A stretch of DNA of 64,000 nucleotides, taken from positions 67,316-131,315 of the forward strand of contig CAZQHK010000007.1 in NCBI GenBank assembly GCA_964593455.1, written 5' to 3'. Each line of letters starts with the position of its first letter. Positions within the stretch are counted from its first letter, which is position 1. The stretch is from CAZQHK01 sp964593455 (GTDB lineage Bacteria; Muiribacteriota; CAYSPT01). Below, one piece after another: positions 50,613 through 59,745 of this stretch. Position numbers and translations under genes: made by a program. The notes below the pieces were generated by a model. The model saw only the letters and a program-made list of their open reading frames with translations. It was not told the origin of the DNA and made no database searches.

Positions 50613-51587
50613 ATGAATAACGTTTATCGATGTATCGTCGTGTTGGTGTCAACAACAATGTTTGCGGCTTCGATGCTACCGGCTGTAGCATCAGAATCAG
50701 GAAAATCGGAGCAAAAGCAGGACTATGTAGACATTAGTTTCAAGGACATAAACCTCAGCGATGCACTGACGCTCATCGCTCAAAAATCCGGCGTCAACAT
50801 TTTGTTGAATCCGAGCATGGATATCAAGATTTCCGCAAAACTGAAAGATGTCCATTTTGAGAAAGCTTTTGAACTACTGGCAAAAACCAATGGCCGGGAT
50901 TTAAGAAAGATCGGCAACACGTATGTTTTTGGAACAGCCTCTTTCCTTAACCAGAATTTTAACGCGGCTTCATACAAGATGTTCCGACTTCAGTTTGCCG
51001 ATGCAGCACGGGTGAAAAACCATCTCGTCGACGTTTTCGCTCCCCTGGGAGAAAAATTCCATGCATCTCATTCCCGGCCCACAAACTCAGTTACCATTGT
51101 CGGTTCCAACGAAGTTATAGAATCGGTCTCGAAATTAATTAGAGATCTGGATATCCCGGTCCACCGGATCCGGATCGAGGCCGAACTGATCAAGATGATC
51201 GGTGAAGCGGGAGAAGACGCAGAAGAGGTATCGCTGGTAGCTTACAGCGATGGAATCGTGGAAACCGGCGCGACACTCACTCTGAATCAGGAGAACGTAG
51301 TTCCTTTTAAAATGGGGGATAAGCAAACCTCGATACAAAGCGGTTTTTTCCTGTCCATCACACCGTTGATCAATGACGATGAAATGGTTAACATGAGCCG
51401 TATACGAGGAGAAATTACACTGCTTGATTTTTCCGACGATCTCGACCTGGTGCCGGAACTCAAACGGGAAATCAACACCAGCCTGTACTGCACCCTGGGG
51501 AAATCTATAGAAATCGGCAGGTTTTTCGATAACCAGAGCAATTCCACGTTTGTGCTCAGGATTACACCGACTCTGGTGAAAGACTAG
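50613..51587 (+). CDS. Short secretin-like protein (STN/N0 domain plus secretin-type core)
   Basis: 324 residues with a signal peptide (TTMFAASMLPAVASESG). Residues about 40-100 are an N0/STN-type domain (YVDISFKDINLSDALTLIAQ, GVNILLNPSMDIKISAKLKD). An N1-type segment follows (NAASYKMFRLQFADAARVKNH, NSVTIVGSNEVIESVSKLI). The C-terminal part recalls a secretin core (RIEAELIKMIGEAG, SGFFLSITPLI, VLRITPTLV) but is shorter than in PilQ or GspD. No other secretion genes adjoin it. It could pair with the pilin genes at 17-22 kb, but that is speculation. Confidence 0.7.
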   Translation: MNNVYRCIVVLVSTTMFAASMLPAVASESGKSEQKQDYVDISFKDINLSDALTLIAQKSGVNILLNPSMDIKISAKLKDVHFEKAFELLAKTNGRDLRKIGNTYVFGTASFLNQNFNAASYKMFRLQFADAARVKNHLVDVFAPLGEKFHASHSRPTNSVTIVGSNEVIESVSKLIRDLDIPVHRIRIEAELIKMIGEAGEDAEEVSLVAYSDGIVETGATLTLNQENVVPFKMGDKQTSIQSGFFLSITPLINDDEMVNMSRIRGEITLLDFSDDLDLVPELKREINTSLYCTLGKSIEIGRFFDNQSNSTFVLRITPTLVKD

Positions 51588-52732
51588 CCCAGGTAACTCA
51601 GGATAGCCTCGATTAGTTGCCTGATATCTTCTTCGTTATTAAATATGTTGAGCGCGACCCGGACATTGCCGTTGCGGTATGACACGTAAATCCTATTTTT
51701 CATCAAGTACGAAAACAGGCCTGCGGTACGTTCAGCCAGGCGGAACGAGATGATGGACGAGCGTTCTTCTCTATTCGACACCGGGGTCATCATCTCCACA
51801 CCGAGTTCGTTTAGTTTCTCGATGAGGAGATCACCCAACTCGAACAAGCGCGCTCTGATAGTTGTATGACCGATCTTTGCCAGGTAATCCAGGGAAGTCG
51901 AGAGAGCGTTTATCGATTGCAGGTTGATGGTACCGAAGGAGTAGCGCTCCGCTGAGCGGTAGAGGTTGAACGGGACTCCTTTCCCGGTGTGAATGAAGTC
52001 ACCATCGCCGGTATCTACCGAGAGCCAGCCGGCCAGGGGAGACGGGTAGCGTTCCCTGAAGGCGGGAGCGGTGTAGAAAACAGCCCCGACATGACCGGCA
52101 AATCCCCACTTGTGACACGATGCGGACAGAGCGCTGATTTTCATGCTCTTCATGTCAAGCGGAAAAAGCGGAAATCCCTGGGTGGCATTAACAATCAACA
52201 TAACACCCCGCTTGGCAAGCTCCGCACCCAGATTGTTAAGATCCTGTCTGAATCCACTGGAATACTGTACATACGACGTAACCACAGCCACCGTCTCATC
52301 GTTTACCTTATCCAGAACCGATTCAATCGGATAACGATCCCGGAGCGGTTCAACGTAGAGCATTTCGATTCCCTGGTACTCTAAGGGAACCGTGGTTGCC
52401 GGAAACTCATCCATCATGGACACCACGTTAAAGCCGCTGCCATGCACGTTTTTCAAAGACATGGCAACAATGGACATGGACATGGATGTGTTCTGGATAA
52501 AGACGATATCGTCGGAGGAAGCTGCGATGAGACGTCCGATTTTTTCCCTCAAGGCCACGTTCTCGGCGAGGTCTTTAAAAAACCGTATATCTCCCTCATC
52601 ATGAAGCACACGGTAGCCCGCCATGATACGCTCAAAAACCGGTGTGGGAATAGGTGACATACCTGCACTGATAAAATATACCCGCTTTTTGGTCACGGGA
52701 AAATCCGCTCTGATCCGTTTCCAGTCAACCAT
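51584..52732 (-). CDS. Class V aminotransferase/cysteine desulfurase-like PLP enzyme
   Basis: 382 residues from the ATG at 52732, with GGAGGAG upstream. Class V marks are KRVYFISAGMSPIPTPV, IVFIQNTSMSMSIVAMSL, NATQGFPLFPLD (PLP aspartate region appears changed, with NATQG where DGAQ/DAVQ is common) and the PLP lysine in SASCHKWGFAGHVGAVFY. The C-terminal domain ends with RVALNIFNNEEDIRQLI. The Asp-to-Asn change next to PLP, if real, would be unusual. The stop codons of this gene and the secretin-like gene overlap in CTAG. Substrate unknown. Confidence 0.83.
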   Translation of the reverse strand: MVDWKRIRADFPVTKKRVYFISAGMSPIPTPVFERIMAGYRVLHDEGDIRFFKDLAENVALREKIGRLIAASSDDIVFIQNTSMSMSIVAMSLKNVHGSGFNVVSMMDEFPATTVPLEYQGIEMLYVEPLRDRYPIESVLDKVNDETVAVVTSYVQYSSGFRQDLNNLGAELAKRGVMLIVNATQGFPLFPLDMKSMKISALSASCHKWGFAGHVGAVFYTAPAFRERYPSPLAGWLSVDTGDGDFIHTGKGVPFNLYRSAERYSFGTINLQSINALSTSLDYLAKIGHTTIRARLFELGDLLIEKLNELGVEMMTPVSNREERSSIISFRLAERTAGLFSYLMKNRIYVSYRNGNVRVALNIFNNEEDIRQLIEAILSYLG

Positions 52733-52822
52733 CACCGACTCCTCCGATTTCCACTTTAATTTCCCTACTTGAGGTTTGGCCTGGTATGATTTAAACACTT
52801 TGCCGGCCTACCGGGTACCGGA

Positions 52823-53908
52823 TTAGAGAAATTTGCCCAGAAAATCGTGAACATATTTTGGTTCACGCAATACTCCGCCACTGATCAGTCGCTTGACCAG
52901 TTCCAGGTGCCCGATACCGATCTTGCCCGTAAAAAGATAGGGGAGATCTGAACGATCGTCTTTAAACCGGGTTTTCAGTTCGAAAAACCCTTTCAGGTAA
53001 ATGTGGTCTTTCGCCAGGCCGCCCGCCCGGTGGGTCCGTACCGAAAGCTGCCAGGCTTCGTTATCACTGAAACCGGCTTCCTTCATCTCATCAAAGGTAT
53101 CCTTGAAGGCCCAACCGTCAAAAACCGTTTTCACGGCCACAACCCGGCCGGCATAGTTTCTCATCACACTTTCGTCTATCATCCCCGCCTGGTTTTCTAT
53201 ATACACGGCCGTCCCCTCTTCGGTGGACTCATACCAGGGAGTGCCGATTGAGAAAATACCATACGGCTGCCTAAAACCGTTTGCCGCCCGGATAACATGT
53301 ACGCCTATCTCGTGAATGACCAGACGTTCTATCTCGTGACTGCTGAAAAAACGGTGTCGACTGAGCGCTATCGTTCTCCGAGAGACGATAACCGAGGTGA
53401 TAAAACGCGGCGAGAGCTCCACCCGCCAATCATCGAGCTGCAACTGCTTTAGATACTTCTCGAATATTGTCTTGGCCTCAGTGGGACTGATATCAAGTGT
53501 CCTCTCGCCGTCTTCTATCGGCCGCGAGAGAATCTCACGGGCATACGCATACAGCGCCTGGTCAACCTCGCCAAACAGCCCTTTTGAAAGAGGTACTACA
53601 ATTTCCCTGTTCCCTCTATTCCTGGTTATCTCGATTTTGTCAAGAAGCGTTTTTCTGAGATCGTCATAGAGCGTTCCCAGATCGTCGGCTTCGAAATCCA
53701 GGGCCGCGAGCCTCGTAGCCAGGCCGCCAAAATCGTATTCAACTTTTTTGTAGGTAAACTGCGGTTCATACCGACTATCCTGGAAAAAGACTCGTTTCTC
53801 TTCCTGCTCATTCAACGGAAATGTCAGTTCAAGCAGCTTGATCTTTTCACGCGCTTCAGACAGTAGTGCATCGTGTTCACGGTATTCATTTCCGAGCTTG
53901 CTCATCAT
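52823..53908 (-). CDS. DUF1704/MATCAP-like metallopeptidase
   Basis: 361 residues of the DUF1704 family, related to the human tyrosine carboxypeptidase MATCAP. The metal site is HEIGVHVIRAANG (H-E-x-x-x-H), with the downstream family motif TEEGTAVYIENQAG (the QEGLA-type motif, here EEGTA). The C-terminal part LPYLFTGKIGIGHLELVK is also typical. There is no signal peptide, so it acts in the cytoplasm. It starts three bases after the EF-G stop, so the two genes are co-transcribed. Bacterial substrate unknown. Confidence 0.82.
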   Translation of the reverse strand: MMSKLGNEYREHDALLSEAREKIKLLELTFPLNEQEEKRVFFQDSRYEPQFTYKKVEYDFGGLATRLAALDFEADDLGTLYDDLRKTLLDKIEITRNRGNREIVVPLSKGLFGEVDQALYAYAREILSRPIEDGERTLDISPTEAKTIFEKYLKQLQLDDWRVELSPRFITSVIVSRRTIALSRHRFFSSHEIERLVIHEIGVHVIRAANGFRQPYGIFSIGTPWYESTEEGTAVYIENQAGMIDESVMRNYAGRVVAVKTVFDGWAFKDTFDEMKEAGFSDNEAWQLSVRTHRAGGLAKDHIYLKGFFELKTRFKDDRSDLPYLFTGKIGIGHLELVKRLISGGVLREPKYVHDFLGKFL

Positions 53909-53911
53909 TTG

Positions 53912-56005
53912 TTATACTCCGCCTGTCGCCGCGGCCCGCTTCTGCTCGATAATTTCTTCGGCAATAGCAAACGGTACCGCTTCATAATGTTCGAATTGCA
54001 TGGAGAAAGCGGCGCGGCCCTGGGTAATGTTTCGCAAATCACCTGCGTATCCGAACAGGTTTGCCAGCGGACACATGGCATTGATGACCTGGGCGGTACC
54101 CAGCATTTCCATGCCATTTATCCGGCCCCGCCGGGCACACAGATTACCCGTTACCCCGCCGGCATACTCTTCCGGTACGGTCACCGTAACTCGCATGATC
54201 GGTTCTAAAAGCTGCGGATTACCCCGCATGAATCCACGCTTAAACGCTTTTGAGGCGCAGGCCCGGAAAGCCATCTCCGAGCTGTCCACATCGTGAGACG
54301 ACCCGTCGGACAAAGTCACACGCACATCAACCACCGGCGACTCCGCCCACACACCTTTTCGCATAGCGGCAATGATCCCTTTTTCCACCGCCGGGATGAA
54401 TTCCCGAGGAATATCACCGCCGGTTATCCGGTTCACAAACTCGAAGCCTCCCCCCGGTTCCAGGGGTTCTATGGTGATAACGACATGGGCGTACTGGCCT
54501 CGACCACCGGTCTGTTTTTTGTGCCGTTCATCTATCTTAACCATGCTGGTTATGGTTTCCCGGTACGCTACCTGGGGCGCCCCGGAAGTGACCACTACAT
54601 TGAATTCACGTTTTAAACGGTCGAGCAAGATCTCCAGGTGAAGTTCCCCCATCCCGGAAATGATCCGGTCTTCGGTTTCAGGATCGACGTTCACCGTGAA
54701 GGTGGGGTCCTCTTCCGCAAGTTTGATCAAGGCGGTCTGCAACTTGTCCCGGTCGTCCTGGTTTGCCGTTTTTACGGCGACGCTGACCACCGGAGCGGGA
54801 AAATCGATAGCTTCCAGCACGATTGGATGCTCTTCTGAGCAGAGGGTATCGCCCGTTATCGTATCGGACAGGCCCACGACGGCGCCTATCTCACCGGTAA
54901 ACAGAGCTTCCACCATTTCTTGCCGGTTGGCGTGCATCTTGAACAGGCGGCCCACGCGCTGCCGTTTATTCTGATTCGAGTTTAACACATACGTACCGGC
55001 TTTCAAGGTACCGGAATAAACGCGGACATAGATCAGTTTACCGACATATTTGTCGGTTACCAGCTTGAAAGCCAGGGCCGCCAGTCGCCCATCATCTTTC
55101 GGGTAACGCTCGATAGGATTTCCTTCGAGACATGAACCACTGATGGGAGGAAGGTCGACAGGGCTCGGCAGATAATCTACCACGGCGTCCAGCAGCCGTT
55201 GCACTCCCTTGTTCTTGAAGGCACTCCCGCACAAAACCGGGCATATCAGGTGCTGGTGGGTGGCCTGCCTGATGGCTTTTTTTATTTCGCCTATGGTAAC
55301 CTTTTCATCCTCACAGAATTTCTCCAGTATCCGGTCGTCGACATCGGCCACTTTCTCCGCCAGGTTCCGGCGCCACCGGCCGGCTTCTTCAATCATTTCA
55401 GGCGGTATCGGACTTTCGCGGAACGTCATCCCCTGGTCTGATTCGTCATAGTAGACCGCACAGTTTTTAACCAGATCGATAATGCCTTTGAACTCTACCT
55501 CCGAGCCGATAGGTATTACCAGCGGAACCGCGTTGGCGCCGAGTTCAGCCTGTATCTGCTTAACGACACCGAAGAAATCAGCGCCTATCCGGTCCATCTT
55601 ATTGACAAACGCTATTCTGGGAACAGCGTATTTCTCGGCCTGTCGCCACACCGTCTCGGACTGCGGTTCCACTCCTCCCACGGCACAAAAAAGCCCGATT
55701 ACCCCGTCGAGGACTCTCAGGCTGCGTTCAACTTCTACGGTGAAATCCACGTGTCCCGGCGTATCAATGAGGTTTATCTGGTAGTCATTCCAGACGCAGG
55801 TCGTGGCGGCGCTGGTGATAGTAATTCCACGTTCCTGCTCCTGTTCCATCCAATCCATGGTCGCCTTGCCGTCATGAACCTCACCAATCCGGTAGGTGCG
55901 GCCGGTATAAAATAATATCCGCTCCGTACAGGTGGTCTTGCCGGCATCGATATGAGCCATGATACCAATATTACGCACCCGCTCGAGAGAAAATTCTCTT
56001 TCCAT
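53912..56005 (-). CDS. fusA: Elongation factor G
   Basis: 697 residues from the ATG at 56005 (GAGGAGTG upstream; a TTG two codons earlier is possible). Full domain set: G1 HIDAGKTTCTERIL, switch I ERGITITSAATT, G3 DTPGHVDFTVEVERSL, G4 NKMDRIGA, and domains II-V with SGMGELHLEILLDRL, TGGRGQYAHVVI and the C-terminal YAGDLRNITQGRA. It promotes GTP-driven translocation. There are no rpsL, rpsG or tuf genes beside it, so this may be a second or stand-alone EF-G. A DUF1704 peptidase follows with three bases between. Confidence 0.93.
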   Translation of the reverse strand: MEREFSLERVRNIGIMAHIDAGKTTCTERILFYTGRTYRIGEVHDGKATMDWMEQEQERGITITSAATTCVWNDYQINLIDTPGHVDFTVEVERSLRVLDGVIGLFCAVGGVEPQSETVWRQAEKYAVPRIAFVNKMDRIGADFFGVVKQIQAELGANAVPLVIPIGSEVEFKGIIDLVKNCAVYYDESDQGMTFRESPIPPEMIEEAGRWRRNLAEKVADVDDRILEKFCEDEKVTIGEIKKAIRQATHQHLICPVLCGSAFKNKGVQRLLDAVVDYLPSPVDLPPISGSCLEGNPIERYPKDDGRLAALAFKLVTDKYVGKLIYVRVYSGTLKAGTYVLNSNQNKRQRVGRLFKMHANRQEMVEALFTGEIGAVVGLSDTITGDTLCSEEHPIVLEAIDFPAPVVSVAVKTANQDDRDKLQTALIKLAEEDPTFTVNVDPETEDRIISGMGELHLEILLDRLKREFNVVVTSGAPQVAYRETITSMVKIDERHKKQTGGRGQYAHVVITIEPLEPGGGFEFVNRITGGDIPREFIPAVEKGIIAAMRKGVWAESPVVDVRVTLSDGSSHDVDSSEMAFRACASKAFKRGFMRGNPQLLEPIMRVTVTVPEEYAGGVTGNLCARRGRINGMEMLGTAQVINAMCPLANLFGYAGDLRNITQGRAAFSMQFEHYEAVPFAIAEEIIEQKRAAATGGV

Positions 56006-56336
56006 TTTCAAACACTCCTCTTATATCCAAGTAAAAAATCTGATTATCTCAGGTTAATCCGGAAAATGTTGAGGATTACTCTAAACGCACCGCGGCCGGC
56101 ACGCGTCATTTCCAAACTATCGTAGACAGTTACTGCATTTTCCGGACTGAAGGAGATGTATTATCCAACAGATCAGTCAAAATAGCAACCTTTTTAATAT
56201 TTAATAATTGTATAATCAGCCGCCAAAAGTTCCTTTTTTGCCTTCTTTGATCCCGCGATGTTATAATCATTCCAGTCCGGGAACATACTTTTTCACCGAT
56301 TTTTTCCTGATTTTCAAAGGGTTGGAGAAACTATCC

Positions 56337-56588
56337 ATGGAGCATAAGGATCTGACTATCATGTTCACTGACATCAAGGGATTCACTCAGCGGACGAGCC
56401 AGCAGAGCCGTGACGATACTATCGGACTAATCAGGCAGCACAAAGAGCTTCTGACTCCCGTTCTCGAATCTAAAGGCGGGAAGATCATCAAGGAGATTGG
56501 GGATGCGTTTCTGGTAGTGTTCGAAAGCCCGACCAACGCGGTTTTAGCCGGCCAGGAACTTCCTGCTTTTCTTCCGGCCGGAAATTAA
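56337..56588 (+). pseudogene. Truncated class III adenylate/guanylate cyclase
   Basis: 83 residues from an ATG with GGAG upstream. The first half of a cyclase homology domain is clear: TIMFTDIKGFTQRTSQQS (metal Asp), HKELLTPVLESKGGKIIKEI (second strand) and GDAFLVVFESPTNAV with the second metal-site Asp. After AVLAGQEL the sequence ends within a few codons. The second half of the domain and any sensor or TPR part are missing, so it is inactive as a cyclase. Confidence 0.75.
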
Positions 56589-56649
56589 AATCGTTTTCAC
56601 GCTTTCAACAGTTTACTAACAAATTAAAGGCCTGGTTAATTAAATGCTA

Positions 56650-56855
56650 AATTGACATCAAATTATCAATCTCCAAAATCTCCAACCTTACTTTCTACAC
56701 CTCTTGCTTAAGGGTGGGGTCATCTCTATCCAGCGTTTTAACACCCACAACAAATTCCTTCCCTCGATTACGCCTCTCCTCCCACCCTCTGAAAAGTGAG
56801 TGTAGAAAGTAGGGTAAAATCTAATTAATCTCATCTTTTAATAATTGACATCAAA
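56650..56855 (+). repeat. MITE-like element with family B inverted arms, flanked by 13-bp direct repeats
   Basis: AATTGACATCAAA occurs at 56650-56662 and again at 56843-56855. Between them, CCTTACTTTCTACACCTC ... AGGGTGGG (56686-56718) is inverted as CCCACCCTCT ... GTGTAGAAAGTAGGG (56781-56814). The left arm matches family B repeats elsewhere. The direct repeats could be a target duplication, though AT-rich bases lie between them and the arms. No gene is present in this 331-base gap. Confidence 0.55.
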
Positions 56856-56919
56856 CTTCTGGATAAGACTCTGTCATTTCCCGACATATAGATAAACAGG
56901 GAAGACTAAGGAGATTATC

Positions 56920-58164
56920 ATGAGACAATTATTTAGAATTCTGTTTGTATCTTTTTTAGTGCTAAGTTTAAATAGTTTGGCTTTAGCCAACGATTCTACC
57001 GCTGAAATTGTTAACCTCAAGGAAGAAATAGCCGTTCTGCAGCAACGGCTGGCTGATTTTGAAGCCGGAAAAGCTGCGGATAAACCGTCCGGCGGACTGC
57101 CCGGGAACCTGACATTCCACGGTTACCTGCGCTCCCGCATCCATAGCTCACGGGTCGAGAGCGAACCCAGCACGTTTGAAGCCACTGAGGTGGCCTTCCA
57201 CCCACGTTGGGATGCCAGCAACCGAATCCACGGGGAGGCGCATATCTGGTTCTGGCCTTCCGCAGGTGGTATCGGCAACACCAACAACTATATCGAGAGC
57301 GCCATGGTTACTTTCGACGGTGCGGGAATCGGGAACAACTCGAAGCTGGTCGCCGGCAAAACCCGCAACTGGTGCTACGGTATCACTCCCAACTTCAGCG
57401 GGCGCTTGCTCTCTAACTACAGCCTCTATTCAGACTCTTTCCACCACGACCGCGTGTACGGGCTTCAGTTTCTCAACCGGATGGACCAGGGGAAGGTGGA
57501 TTTCAACGCGGCCCTGATCAACGGTTACAAGGTCGGAATCCGAACAACCGGCGTGGCGCTGCTCAACTTTGATCTAAAAGTGGCCGGTGATGGTCTCGGA
57601 GGAAGAGCCAGCCTCTCAGACACCACGCTGCTACTGGCGAACAGGGAGAACGGGTTCGACGGCAGCGACAACCGGGCGGTGTCCTTCCGAGTAGGCGGCA
57701 AATGTTCACCGGTGCTCAATGGCGGACTGAACGCCTATTTCAGTAAGATATCGGACACCGACGCGGTTACGCTGGCCGGTTACGGGTTCCCGGCCAGGAA
57801 CCGGAGACAGACCATGGTCGGTGCCGACTTCCGGTTCAAGGAGGAGCGGTTGACCTGGCAGGGAGAGTTCACCATGGCCAAGCTGGCCGGTAATGACTAT
57901 TGGGGAGCCCAGTCGGTGCTCGGGTATTCCTTTGCTCCCGACGATACGCTCTATGTGCAATATGGAGAAGTCAACTACGACGTCACGCCCGTTGCCGACA
58001 GCCGTACCTGGGATAAACAGCAGTTATCGGTTTCCTGGAAACACAAGCTGGCCAAAATGTGCTGGCTCCAGCTGGAACATGAGTTCAACGATGAAGATCC
58101 CCCTGACGGCACAGCCGGCAAAGATAATAACATGACGTTCCTGGAAGTGTTTGTTGGTTTCTAA
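56920..58164 (+). CDS. Outer-membrane porin-like protein with N-terminal coiled coil
   Basis: 414 residues. Signal peptide (ILFVSFLVLSLNSLALA), then a short coiled coil (VNLKEEIAVLQQRLADFEAG), then a beta-barrel-like region with alternating polar/hydrophobic strands (NLTFHGYLRSRIHSSRVES, RIHGEAHIWFWPSAGG). It ends with a terminal Phe, the outer-membrane insertion signal (TFLEVFVGF). The layout matches phosphate-selective/OprP-like and related porins that tether to the cell wall through the coiled coil. It supports a diderm envelope. It has its own transcript after a repeat-rich gap. Substrate unknown. Confidence 0.82.
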   Translation: MRQLFRILFVSFLVLSLNSLALANDSTAEIVNLKEEIAVLQQRLADFEAGKAADKPSGGLPGNLTFHGYLRSRIHSSRVESEPSTFEATEVAFHPRWDASNRIHGEAHIWFWPSAGGIGNTNNYIESAMVTFDGAGIGNNSKLVAGKTRNWCYGITPNFSGRLLSNYSLYSDSFHHDRVYGLQFLNRMDQGKVDFNAALINGYKVGIRTTGVALLNFDLKVAGDGLGGRASLSDTTLLLANRENGFDGSDNRAVSFRVGGKCSPVLNGGLNAYFSKISDTDAVTLAGYGFPARNRRQTMVGADFRFKEERLTWQGEFTMAKLAGNDYWGAQSVLGYSFAPDDTLYVQYGEVNYDVTPVADSRTWDKQQLSVSWKHKLAKMCWLQLEHEFNDEDPPDGTAGKDNNMTFLEVFVGF

Positions 58165-58200
58165 AAACAATCAGGCGAATACTTAGACGATCGGTCAGCA

Positions 58201-59745
58201 TCATCCATGGATGAAGTGTGTTCCCCTGCTCTCCCGCGCTTCCAGGGCAGCCGATGACACGGCAATAGCCGATTGGATACCGTTTCTCAGTTCAACCACA
58301 TCTTTCGTGAGACGGGCTTTCTGGTAGAACTGCTCGATCTCGGACTGGAGATGCCGGAAGATAGTCCTGGCCCGCAGGAGCCGGGGCCGGGTCCTGACCA
58401 AACCGACATAATTCCACATGGTGTTCCGGATAGTCAACCAGTCCTGGGAGATCAGGACCGGGTCGGTTTCCTCTTTTTCCAGCACCCAGGGGTCTATCTG
58501 CGGGAAATACTCATCACTCTTTACGGTTTCAGCAGCATCCAGGCCGGCGAAAAATCCCCAGGTCAGTGATTCCAGTAAAGAGGTACTGGCCAAACGGTTG
58601 GCTCCGTGCACGCCGGTACAGGCCACCTCACCTACGGCATACAACCGTTTCAATGACGTTCGACCATCCAGATTCACACCGATACCCCCGCAGCTGTAAT
58701 GAGCCGCCGGGACTACCGGTATCCTTTCCTTGGCGATGTCGATGCCTGAGGAGAAACATTGACAATAGATTAAAGGAAACCGTTCTTTCAGCCAGGCGGC
58801 ATCCTGGTGGGTAACATCGAGGTACACGCAAGGATGGCCGCTTTCCAGCATGGCGTGATGGATACCCCTGGCCACCACGTCCCGGGGCGCCAGCGAGCCC
58901 AGCTCATGATGACGCGTCATGAACTCATTCCCATCCTTATCCACCAGCATGGCGCCTTCTCCCCGCAATGATTCGGAGATAAGGAAGCGGCCGCCTGACT
59001 CGTGGTACAACGTCGTGGGGTGGAACTGCACGTATTGCAGGTTGAAACAGCGCGCACCGGCCCGCCAAGCCATAGCAATACCATCTCCGTGCGACTCCGG
59101 CGGGTTGCTGGTATGAAGATAGAGTTGCCCCAAACCTCCGGTAGCCAGTATCGTTTTCGCGGCGAATATGGGAACGATCTCCCCGGAATTGCACTCGAGG
59201 ACCATGGCTCCGAAACAGGCCGGCTTTTTATAAATATCAATGGAACGTTTAGCGTGGTGAGACAGAGTGAGCAGATCCAGAGCCATATGGTTTACCAGGC
59301 AGGTAATACCCGGATGTGACTCAAGACAGGCTACCACCGCTTGCTCGATGACATCCCCGGTCTTGTCCCGGCAGTGGACGATCCGCGGCATCGAGTGGGC
59401 TGCCTCGGCAGTCAGGTCCATGGTACTCGACTCATTCCGGTCGAAATCCACGTGGAGCCGTTCTATCAGGATTTTCTTCACCAGGCCGGGACCTTCGCAG
59501 CAGAGCCGGTCTACTGCCGGTTCCCAGCAGTGTCCTGCCCCGGCGATCATGATATCCGCTTTCAGCTTCTCCGGAGAATCATCGTCTCCCCGAAAGATAA
59601 TACCTCCCTGAGCGTGAGGAGTGTTGCCGCTGGCCAACTCGGGAGTCTTGGTAATCAGCGTGACTTTGCGGCTCTGATCGGCTGCTGAAATAGCGGCTAC
59701 AGCTCCAGCCAGGCCCGAACCGATAACCAGCACGTCTGTTTTCAT
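58201..59745 (-). CDS. nadB: L-aspartate oxidase
   Basis: 514 residues. FAD-binding N-terminus DVLVIGSGLAGAVAAISAAD, the family motif NTPHAQGGIIFR, a long FAD-capping domain with QFHPTTLYHESGGRFLISES, and GANRLASTSLLESLTWGFF near the end of the FAD-binding fold. It oxidises aspartate to iminoaspartate in NAD synthesis, using fumarate or oxygen. The ATG overlaps the nadC stop by four bases. nadA is not in the window. The C-terminal helical domain is complete, so the enzyme should be functional. Confidence 0.95.
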   Translation of the reverse strand: MKTDVLVIGSGLAGAVAAISAADQSRKVTLITKTPELASGNTPHAQGGIIFRGDDDSPEKLKADIMIAGAGHCWEPAVDRLCCEGPGLVKKILIERLHVDFDRNESSTMDLTAEAAHSMPRIVHCRDKTGDVIEQAVVACLESHPGITCLVNHMALDLLTLSHHAKRSIDIYKKPACFGAMVLECNSGEIVPIFAAKTILATGGLGQLYLHTSNPPESHGDGIAMAWRAGARCFNLQYVQFHPTTLYHESGGRFLISESLRGEGAMLVDKDGNEFMTRHHELGSLAPRDVVARGIHHAMLESGHPCVYLDVTHQDAAWLKERFPLIYCQCFSSGIDIAKERIPVVPAAHYSCGGIGVNLDGRTSLKRLYAVGEVACTGVHGANRLASTSLLESLTWGFFAGLDAAETVKSDEYFPQIDPWVLEKEETDPVLISQDWLTIRNTMWNYVGLVRTRPRLLRARTIFRHLQSEIEQFYQKARLTKDVVELRNGIQSAIAVSSAALEARESRGTHFIHG

